Shown: positions 54,401-62,104 of the stretch, piece by piece
Layout: every line of letters begins with the position of its first letter
Position numbering within the stretch: the stretch's first letter is position 1
Origin: Oasisia sp. SBJ-2009
Lineage: Eukaryota > Annelida > Polychaeta > Sabellida > Siboglinidae
Assembly (NCBI GenBank): GCA_964017155.1
Contig: OZ024854.1
Location: 53,973,441-54,037,440, forward strand
Reading direction: 5' to 3'
DNA: 64,000 nucleotides
Translations under genes and position numbers: made by a program
The notes under the pieces: model-generated
What the model was told of the DNA's origin: nothing
Seen by the model: only the letters and a program-made list of their open reading frames with translations
Database searches by the model: none

Positions 54401-56050
54401 TGATGACCGGCCCACTTCTGTCAGCATCTGTCCTCTGCCTGATGACCGGCCCACTTATGTCAGCATCTGTCCTCTGCCTGATGACTGGCCCAGTTCTGTC
54501 AGCATCTGTTCTCTGCCTGATGACCGCCCCACTTCTGTCAGCATCTGTTCTCTGCCTGATGACCGGCCCACTTATGTCAGCATCTGTCCTCTGCCTGATG
54601 ACTGGCCCAGTTCTGTCAGCATCTGTTCTCTGCCTGATGACCGGCCCACTTCTGTCAGCATCTGTCCTCTGCCTGATGACCGGCCCACTTATGTCAGCAT
54701 CTGTCCTCTGCCTGATGACTGGCCCAGTTCTGTCAGCATCTGTTCTCTGCCTGATGACTGACCCACTTCTGTCAGCATCTGTTCTCTGCCTGATGACCGG
54801 CCCAGTCTTCTGTCAGCATCTGTTCTCTGCCTGATGACCGGCCCACTTCTGTCAGCATCTGTTCTCTGCCTGATGACCGCCCCACTTCTGTCAGCATCTG
54901 TTCTCTGCCTGATGACCGGCCCACTTCTGTCAGCATCTCTCCTCTGCCTGATGACAGGCCCACTTCTGTCAGCATCTGTTCTCTGCCTGATGACCGGCCC
55001 ACTTCTGTCAGCATCTGTTCTCTGCCTGATGACCGGCCCACTTCTGTCAGCATCTGTTCTCTGCCTGATGACCAGCCCACTTCTGTCAGCATCTGTTCTC
55101 TGCCTGATGACCGGCCCACTTCTGTAAGCATCTGTTCTCTGCCTGATGACCGGCCCACTTCTGTCAGCATCTGTTCTCTGCCTGATGACCAGCCCACTTC
55201 TGTCAGCATCTGTTCTCTGCCTGATGACCGGCCCACTTCTGTAAGCATCTGTTCTCTGCCTGATGAACGGCCCACTTCTGTCAGCATCTGTCCTCTGCCT
55301 GATGACCGACCCACTTCTGTCAGCATCTGTCCTCTGCCTGATGACCGACCCACTTCTGTCAGCATCTGTCATCTGCCTGATGACCGGCCCACTTCTGTCA
55401 GCATCTGTTCTCTGTCTGATGACCGGCCCACTTCTGCCAGCATTTGTTCTCTGCCTGATGACCGGCCCACTTCTGTCAGCATCCGTTCTCTGCCTGATGA
55501 CCGGCCCACTTCTGTCAGCCTCTGTTCTCTGCCTGATGACCGGCCCACTTCTGTCAGCATCTGTTCTATGCCTGATGACCGGCCCACTTCTGTCAGCATC
55601 TTTTCTCTGCCTGATGACCGGCCCACTTCTGTTAGCATCTGTTCTCTGCCTGATGACCGGCCCACTTCTGTCAGCATCTGTTCTCTGCCTGATGAACGGC
55701 CCACTTCTGTCAGCATCTGTTCTCTGCCTGATGACCGGCCCACTTCTGTCAGCATCTGTTCTATTCCTGATGACCGGCCCACTTCTGTCAGCATCTGGTC
55801 TCTGCCTGATGAACGGCCCACTTCTGTCAGCATCTGTTCTCTGCCTGATGACCGGCCCACTTCTGTCAGCATCTGTTCTCTGCCTGATGACCGGCCCACT
55901 TCTGTCAGCATCTGTTCTCTGCCTGATGACCGTCCCATTTCTGTCAGCATATGTTCACTCCCTGATGACCGGCCCACTTCTGTCAGCATCTGTTCACTGC
56001 CTGATGACTGGCCCACTTCTGTCAGCATCTGTCTCTGCCTGATGACCGGC
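51330..56050 (+). repeat. Higher-order block F: three tandem copies of about 1.7 kb
   Basis: Three successive copies are marked by the same 38-bp unit with CATCTGTCTCTGCC (52671, 54349, 56027), spaced exactly 1,678 and 1,678. The first halves are offset 1,717 and 1,639 because copy 2 lacks one 39-bp unit. Shared variants include GTTCTATTCCTGATG and CATCTGGTCTCTG. A more diverged partial copy follows up to about 56900 (CATCTATCTCTGCC at 56884). This is the most regular higher-order repeat in the array. Confidence 0.83.
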
Positions 56051-57234
56051 CCACTTCTGTCAGCATCTGTTCTCTTCCTGATGACCGGCCCACTTCTGTC
56101 AGCATCTGTTCTCTGCCTGATGACCGGCCCACTTCTGTCAGCATCTGTTCTCTGCCTGATGACCGGCCCACTTCTGTCAGCATCTGTTCTCTGCCTGATG
56201 ACCGGCCCACTTCTGTCAGCATCTGTCCTTTGCCTGATGACCGGCCCACTTCTGTCAGCATCTGTCCTCTGCCTGATGACCGACCCACTTCTGTCAGCAT
56301 CTGTCCTCTGCCTGATGACCGACCCACTTCTGTCAGCATCTGTCCTCTGCCTGATGACCGGCCCACTTCTGTCAGCATCTGTTCTCTGTCTGATGACCGG
56401 CCCACTTCTGCCAGCATCTGTTCTCTGCCTGATGACCGGCCCTCTTCTGTCAGCATCCGTTCTCTGCCTGATGACCGGCCCACTTCTGTCAGCATCTGTT
56501 CTCTGCCTGATGACCGGCCCACTTCTGTCAGCATCTGTTCTATGCCTGATGACCGGCCCACTTCTGTCAGCATCTGTTCTCTGCCTGATGACCGGCCCAC
56601 TTCTGTCAGCATCCGTTCTATTCCTGATGACCGGCCCACTTCTGTCAGCATCTGTTCTCTGCCTGATGGACGGCCCACTTCTGTCAGCATCTGTTCTCTG
56701 CCTGATGACCGGCCCACTTCTGTCAGCATCTGTTCTCTGCCTGATGACCGGCCCACTTCTGTCAGCATCTGTTCTCTGCCTGATGACCGTCCCATTTCTG
56801 TCAGCATATGTTCACTCCCTGATGACCGGCCCACTTCTGTCAGCATCTGTCCACTGCCTGATGACTGGCCCACTTCTGTCAGCATCTATCTCTGCCTGAT
56901 GACCGGCCCACTTCTGTCAGCATCTGTTCTCTGCCTGATGACTGTCCCACTTCTGTCAGCATATGTTCACTGCCTGATGACCGGCCCACTTCTGTCAGCA
57001 TCTGTTCTCTGCCTGATCACCGGCCCAGTCTTCTGTCAGCATCTGTTCTCTGCCTGATGACCGGCCCACTTCTGTCAGCATCTGTTCTCTGCCTGATGAC
57101 CGGCCCACTTCTGTCAGCATCTATTCTCTGCCTGATGACCGGCCCACTTCTGTCAGCATCTATTCTCTGCCTGATGACCGGCCCACTTCTGTCAGCATCT
57201 GTTCTCTGCCTGATGACTGGCCCACTTCTGTCAG

Positions 57235-57827
57235 GATTTCCTTTCCTCCCACCTCCACCCTCAATTAATTTATCCATTCTTCAGTTATTAATTTGTCTGA
57301 CCAAGTATACCTTACCTGTATCCTGTCTTGGTGGTTCTCCGTCAGTGCCATTGGCTCTACACTTATATATATACGCTAGAGTAACACATGAGCAGACAAC
57401 GTTACCTTAGAGTTTACACTATTCGCGTCTGTCTCGTATCACACCTTACCTCCAAGCATTTGACCCTCCTATCTGTTAGCAACCTGCAATTATTTGCGTC
57501 AGACTTACTACCATACTTTCTGCTCTTCTTCCCCTACGATATGTTTCCAGTGGGTCTATGATACCTACTCGTGTTTCTTCACGACTAGATGCCTCAGACC
57601 AAACAATCCAACAGCTGGTCCTTTTCTAAAGGCATGCTGCTCCTTGCTACTTTCCTCTCCAACTACCAAACTTATTGTCCCACCCAGGATTAATGCCATC
57701 ATTTTCAACATAAGAACTAATGTAAAGCCTTTGTGTGTTCCCAAGTCTTTTTATGCGTAATGAAGCTAATATTGTTACAGTGTTCTTATATTAAAATACC
57801 ATGTTCACATGCATCAATGTTATATCC
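57235..57827. other. Unique sequence after the array, containing a LINE relic
   Basis: Single-copy sequence resumes abruptly after TCTGTCAGG (57229-57237) with a pyrimidine-rich stretch (TTTCCTTTCCTCCCACC). It includes a decayed reverse-transcriptase fragment on the minus strand, described separately. The + strand open frame at 57494-57760 overlaps that relic and shows no recognisable protein, so I do not call it a gene. Confidence 0.6.
57568..57732 (-). pseudogene. LINE (non-LTR retrotransposon) reverse-transcriptase fragment
   Basis: On the minus strand 55 codons stay open and read as part of a reverse transcriptase. A hydrophobic segment (TLVLMLKMMALIL) and a GGTISLVVGEE segment are followed by SSKEQHAFRKG, then FGLRHLVVKKHE and a TAG. 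In non-LTR retrotransposons the segment EEQxGFRxGRSTxDQIFxLRxLxEKxxE occupies the same order, shortly after the RPISLL-type strand. Here the GRST core reads GPAV. A stop ends the frame at 57565-57567 and I see no catalytic FADD box nearby, so this is a dead fragment. Family (RTE-, CR1- or Jockey-like) cannot be fixed by eye. Confidence 0.5.
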
Positions 57828-58304
57828 CACCTAATAGGCTCACCTGATAGGCTGCTCCACCGGATAGGTTGTTCCACCTGCTAGTTGCTCTACCTGTAGG
57901 CTGCTCCACCTGACAATTGTTTCTCCCTGATAGGCTGCTCCACCTGATATGTTGCTCCACCTATTGTTCTATCTGGTACGTTGTTCCACGTGATAGGCTG
58001 CTCCACATGATAGCGGCTCCACCTGATAGTTGTTCTACCTGGTAGGTTGCTCCACCTGATAGGTTGCTCCACCTGATAGCTGTTATACCTTGTAGGTTGC
58101 TCCTCCTGATAGTTGTTCTACCTGGTAGGTTGCTCCACCTGATAGGTTGCTCCACCTGATAGCTGTTATACCTTGTAGGTTGCTCCTCCTGATAGTTGCT
58201 CCACCACATTGGTGGCTCCACCTGATACATTGTTCCACCTTATATAGCTGCTCCACCTGAGAGGGTGCTCAATTTAGATATGTTGCTCCACCTGAGAGGT
58301 TGTT
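57828..58304 (+). repeat. 17-bp minisatellite (about 28 imperfect units)
   Basis: Degenerate tandem copies of GCTCCACCTGATAGGTT occupy the last part of the giant intron, ending about 70 bp before the exon 2 acceptor. Units vary (GTTCTACCTGGTAGGTT, GTTATACCTTGTAGGTT). A larger 83-bp piece is duplicated exactly in tandem at 58031-58113 and 58114-58196. The unit is unrelated in sequence to the 39-bp repeat, though both are pyrimidine-rich on the + strand and both contain CCTGAT. Small minus-strand open frames here are repeat artefacts. Confidence 0.88.
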
Positions 58305-58372
58305 GATATATTTCCTCCATTACATGACACTGTCTAACCACCTCACATAATTAGTGTGTATCGTTGTTTTAG

Positions 58373-58594
58373 ACGCTGCGAACGTTGATGGACAACATCC
58401 TCCAGACTGCACATAGCAACAACCTGACGTCTGTGGCACTTCCTGCAATAGGCACTGGTGGCGGGAAAATGCCACCAAGTCTCGTTGCAACAATCATGCT
58501 GGATGAACTCCACAAATTCAGCAGTTCACAACCGCATACCACACTGAGAGATATCCGGGTAGTACTACACAAAGACACTGACCAGATTATACAG
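58373..58594 (+). CDS. Exon 2: C-terminal half of the same macro domain
   Basis: This exon of 74 codons is phase 0 at both ends, so it joins exon 1 in frame. The acceptor is TTGTTTTAG (58364-58372) and the donor is ACAG|GTGAGA (58595). Residues 1-20 are the helix preceding the second ligand loop. Residues 20-34 read SVALPAIGTGGGKMP, the classic macro-domain strand and glycine-rich loop that cradles the distal ribose and phosphates. Residues 35-50 form the next helix (VATIMLDELHKF), and IRVVLHKDTD at 61-70 is the last strand. Exons 1 and 2 together give 152 residues, close to a normal macro domain that lacks its first strand and the end of its last helix. The open frame continues for 11 codons into the intron to a TAA at 58625, so an intron-retained form would truncate the protein. 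The first ATG in frame (58388) is internal, not a start. Confidence 0.88.
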
Positions 58595-58800
58595 GTGAGA
58601 ACTGAGAAGCGACCATATGATAAATAAACTTAATTAATTTATTGGTGCAATAACTGTGTCATAATAGCCATGTCATGAACACTAGTTCATTGATTGTACA
58701 ATAATATAATAACTTTGAGGAGAGAGTGCCTGGCTGTTTCTCATCCAAAATGAATCAGTAATTCGTAACAAGAGGTTTAATTTGCTTTATAAAATTTGGG

Positions 58801-58988
58801 TATATTTCTTGCTAACCATTCACCTACAAGTACCTATCAAATGCATGTAAAACACCTAATGTCAACCTTGTACCTTCAACCTAACCCTAACACTAACACT
58901 AATCCAAACCCTAAACCTAAACCTTATTCCACATAAGAGCAACCAAAAATGGGTGCTTTTATGTGGGTGGTTAGCAAGAAGCCATTAC
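58801..58988. mobile_element. Small inverted-repeat element with telomere-like core (MITE-like)
   Basis: A 188-bp segment is flanked by the 12-bp direct repeat ATAAAATTTGGG (58789-58800 and 58989-59000), which would be a target-site duplication. Near its ends it has a 13-bp perfect inverted repeat, TTCTTGCTAACCA (58806-58818) and TGGTTAGCAAGAA (58968-58980). The interior holds degenerate telomere-like hexamers (CCTAACCCTAACACTAACAC, then CCCTAAACCTAAACC) around 58877-58924. No coding capacity is present. A non-autonomous DNA transposon is the best reading; a double-strand break filled with telomeric sequence is an alternative for the core. Confidence 0.55.
58879..58924. repeat. Interstitial telomere-like repeat
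   Basis: Imperfect CCCTAA/CCTAAA hexamers run on the + strand (AACCTAACCCTAACACTAAC, then AAACCCTAAACCTAAACC). The C-rich strand corresponds to TTAGGG-type telomeres, as in most non-arthropod animals. The tract is short and degenerate and lies inside the inverted-repeat element above. Confidence 0.6.
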
Positions 58989-59000
58989 ATAAAATTTGGG

Positions 59001-60413
59001 AACATTGAACATCAAAATGTGATTTATGGAGCTACCTGCTAATAGGCAGCATCACAGCATCACTAATAGCTTATTTTGAAACTGGATGTTTTGTTTACCA
59101 ACTAATTGTGTTGCACGATAGAAAGTTTCAACCTGCGAATATTGTAACAAAATTATTAAAATAACTATAAGGACTGTTTTTTATTCGAGCTGTGGGTCAG
59201 GTCTCTGTGGGACATTTTTGGGCTGTGGGCCAAGCTATGTCAAAGTATGTGTGGTGGTGTAGGCTGCAGATCACATAATTAAGTAGCCAGGTGGGTGCAG
59301 GTTCATATATCTAGCCTGTTTAACCCACAGCCCGACCCACATATAGGGTCTGTAAGTGGGTCAAGATACATGGCGAGACTCCGCTCGACTGGAGCTCATT
59401 GGGGATTGGACACAAGAATACGTTGTGGTTTCAATAAGCACTTATATCTGACAAGTTGTCTAAATGCACGTAATCATAACACATGTATACGTTTGCCCCA
59501 AACAGATTGTATTGCGCGAAAAATGGCACTCTTCATTATTAGTCAAGATCGCCAAACACAAGTACTTGCCACTAATGCCATGGCAACCACCATAATAATC
59601 GATTATAATTCATGATTTCCGTGATCATTGTCACCGGTAAAGGGTTCCATTGCTTCTGCTTGTAATAATCCTTTGGACAATATAACTGAAATATGCTATT
59701 TTGGAACAGTTCGATTATTAAACCAAAAACAAAGCAAAGTCCTATATGTTAACATGGAGAATATGGACTTCCTGCCCCCAACTGCCCTCAGCCTCGTTTT
59801 CGTGCACAAGGCTTACATGCCCTATTACTACTCAGCCTGCAGCACCTTGCGTATTGTACCACATCCTGGGACCGGTTTCATAAAGCCACATACATCTATG
59901 CACAATTATATGCGGTCTACTGGTCGCAGCTAACATTGACTAGTCAATGTAGCTTACTGCCGGTTTCATGAGACTAATTTTGCATTCATGTGACTAACTT
60001 AAAAGTAGACTTGACCTAATTAGGTCGTGGGGGGCGAATCCCAGTATTTGTGACACCTTTTTCTCTTTAGCTGCTGCCTTTGCCATTCATATAGCAAATA
60101 CCAAGCTATGATGAATATAAAGGATATCCAGTGTAAACATTAAAAGTAATTATGTTGAGAGTGGGCGTGTCAGGAGCATCAACGAACTTGGGAGCATACC
60201 ATAAATATTTCGACTAGCATAAAGTTACTACTACTCAATACAAGGCGCAGTCTAAGTGCAGATATGAAACAGATTCATGAAACGCAACTAGCGTAACTTT
60301 ACAATGTTTTTATTTTTATAGCCCACTACGACATCGTAAATAGGCTTTTTAAAACTGGCCCTTGGCCCATAACCCTACTGGAAACAAAACCCAGATATAA
60401 CCCTACTAGAAAC
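59001..60413. other. Intron 2 sequence, no gene found
   Basis: This is AT-rich intronic DNA. It holds a loose inverted repeat around the words GCTGTGGGTC (about 59190) and ACCCACAGCC (about 59323). It also holds a perfect 18-bp palindrome ACATTGACTAGTCAATGT (59933-59950) lying between two copies of CCGGTTTCAT (about 59872 and 59960), and a 14-bp palindrome GACCTAATTAGGTC (60013-60026). Near 60369 and 60397 there is a direct repeat ATAACCCTACTGGAAAC / ATAACCCTACTAGAAAC. These may be ends of old DNA transposons. The two open frames at 59295-59615 and 59628-59933 show no recognisable domain. Confidence 0.5.
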
Positions 60414-60737
60414 GTAAGTTCTTATATAGCGCAGGATCCGGTCCTCAGGAGTACTCGAAGTGCTTTCACACTTGACTTCCCTGGAAGACCTGTTCAATCT
60501 AACACGATCTCATCTTCTCTGGGAAGCCTCCAGCCACATGCTACAATTAAAGCACGAAGGCTGCTCGTACAGATATCCACCACTGTCTATAGCTAGGTAC
60601 TCATTTACACATCTGAATAAACTGGAGCAATGAAGAGTGAAAAATCTTGTCCAAGGTTTTAACACTGCAGCACAGGATTCAAACCCAGGTTTTCCTAGTC
60701 GGTAATCCGAAGCTCTACCCCTGAGCCATTGCGCACT
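60414..60737 (-). mobile_element. tRNA-derived SINE
   Basis: Read on the minus strand, the element starts with a tRNA-like head. A-box-like TGGCTCAGGGGTAGAG lies at 60728-60713 and B-box-like GGTTTGAATCC at 60685-60675, with spacing as in a real tRNA. A body of about 250 bp follows, ending in GCGCTATATAAGAAC near 60433-60419. Together these are the internal RNA polymerase III promoter and tail expected of a SINE. The head cannot be a working tRNA: the opposite acceptor-stem strand is not matched. The tail motif TATATAGCGC followed by a GCTTT-CAC/ACA word also occurs in the insert at 62259, suggesting related tails. Confidence 0.7.
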
Positions 60738-61882
60738 ATAACAAAATATGTACTTGATAATTATTATTTGTGAATATGGTTATGTCCGAGTGTGGTTATG
60801 TCTGGGTGGAGTTATATCCGAGTCATGTTGTTTCAGTGGGGTATGTTGGGTGGAAATAAATCTACCTAATACAGAGGTTTGGTTTATATACTTGAGCACA
60901 TTTGAAAGGGTTATTCTTACTTTTGGCATTTAAGTGACAGTGTTACAGTAATTAACTTGATGATTCTAATTCAAGTAATCTTGACCAGTCATTAAGCAAT
61001 ATCCATGACAACCAGATGTCTTATACAATGAGGAACTCATGAATACAAGATATGAAACATTTGCACTGAAGATCATAATATTATATATAATAAGAGTACC
61101 AACAAGTACGATCGAGTACAACGAATGAGTTTTGGCCCCAATCCCGTGTGTGCCAGTCTTTCACATTTTTAACAATAGTTACTTGACAAAATGTATCATC
61201 ATGTTTTTTATGACATTTATTTGATTAACTGTGGTATGTTCGCATCAGCACAATTGCACCAAGGTGGCATACATGTTTTGTTATTACTTGAAAAAAGGAA
61301 TTATAAGCAGTTTGCTTCTATCCTGCTTATTGTTGATTGTCTATCCTGATTTGTATGTATATTTCATGTGTTTGTATTTGATATAGTTTCTGACAATCAC
61401 TCAATAAAGCAATTGTGTTCAAGTGTTCAAGAAACAGCAGGGATTGTAGGAACTAATTACATAATTTTTTATTTTCCTGGGCAACTTTTTAGTTTTATGT
61501 TAAATATTAAAATAAATTATGGTTTATTACTGCATAGTGATTAGCATTAATTATACACTTGTATATATATTTATTGTTGTGTCTTTTCTACTCTCTGATT
61601 TTAATTCGTTATTTTTACTGCGACATTTTCCCTGTGACTTTGTTTCCTCTATCTATGAGTGCAACATATGTGGAAAAAAGTACCAATAGGTTCCTAATAG
61701 CAAATAACCACTGTGGCCTACCACTGTCGAACACATGGTTTATGAAGACAATGTACTACATGTCCAATGTTTACTCATTATATAACGCATATGGCAGAGA
61801 ATGTGTTGCTGTAGTTTGTATGTCGTTTTTATTGTATTAACTTTCTGTTACCATAAGTGTATCTGTGATTTAGGCATTTCAG
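60738..61882. other. Intron 2 remainder before exon 3, no gene found
   Basis: This is AT-rich single-copy sequence with no splice-bounded coding segment that I can support. A short open frame at 61559-61840 includes, in another frame, a run resembling the start of a C2H2 finger, but it ends at a TAG. AATAAA words occur (for example near 61403) without other evidence of a transcript end. The exon 3 acceptor closes the interval. Confidence 0.5.
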
Positions 61883-61970
61883 GAGGCATGGCAAAGCTGG
61901 CAGGAAAATGTAGGCCTGCCCGGGGTACACTACACTCCCAGGCGGCCATCAAGTGGAGGTGATCATGCAG
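61883..61970 (+). CDS. Exon 3: end of macro-domain helix plus Gly/Pro-rich linker
   Basis: This candidate exon has 29 codons plus one base. The acceptor is GGCATTTCAG (to 61882) and the donor is ATGCAG|GTAATC (61971). It enters in phase 0, matching the exon 2 donor, and leaves in phase 1. It begins EAWQSWQENVG, which extends the final strand and helix of exon 2 (VVLHKDTDQIIQ) into the amphipathic C-terminal helix that macro domains need. It then becomes linker-like (HYTPRRPSSGGDHA). No stop occurs in this frame. A second GT at 61959 is a possible alternative donor with the same phase. Support comes from paired splice signals, phase agreement and helix continuity; there is no independent domain signature. 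Confidence 0.62.
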
Positions 61971-62104
61971 GTAATCACAATCGATCCAGCTTTTATACGT
62001 AACTGATGTACTTCTTCCCTTGCGAGGTGGGAGCCATGTCATGTTGTTTCCCATTGTGCTCCTCCCAGGGTAATACTCCATTCTGGTTGTTCATGCCAGC
62101 CATC

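Larger units (their letters stand above)
961..57234 (+). repeat. Giant 39-bp minisatellite array (about 1,440 units) inside an intron
   Basis: This is a single head-to-tail array of about 56.3 kb; 1216-1254 is a typical unit. The unit has 5 A, 8 G, 14 C and 12 T on the + strand: 56% GC, two-thirds pyrimidine, and C-rich relative to G. Landmarks in each unit are CTCTGCCTGATGACC, then GGCCCACTTCTGTCAG, then CATCTGTT. Common variants are GACCGA, GACTGG, GAACGG, GATAACC and GATTAACG for GACCGG, CAGTTCTG for CACTTCTG, and CATCTAT, CATCTCT or CATTTGT for CATCTGT. Unit length is nearly always 39; rare 41-, 38- and 37-bp units occur. All units have one orientation and there are no spacers. The 13-codon period leaves long open frames in both strands, but these are broken by 41-bp units and in-frame TGA/TAA variants and have no start context, so I do not call them genes. 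Array edges are less homogenised than the middle. Confidence 0.97.

Noticed and set aside
961..57234. CRISPR array
   Set aside because: The units are directly adjacent with no unique spacers, and the context is a eukaryotic intron.
57494..57760. 88-codon + strand open frame after the array
   Set aside because: No recognisable domain, and it lies opposite the reverse-transcriptase relic, which explains the sequence better.
58385..58627. Independent 80-codon gene starting near 58385
   Set aside because: It is exon 2 with its read-through into the intron; the GT donor at 58595 and the domain end explain it better.
60668..60735. Functional tRNA gene on the minus strand
   Set aside because: A and B boxes are good, but the acceptor stem does not pair and a SINE body follows directly.
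61650..61690. Start of a C2H2 zinc finger (YECNICGKKYQ)
   Set aside because: The frame hits a TAG at once and no histidine pair follows; a chance match.
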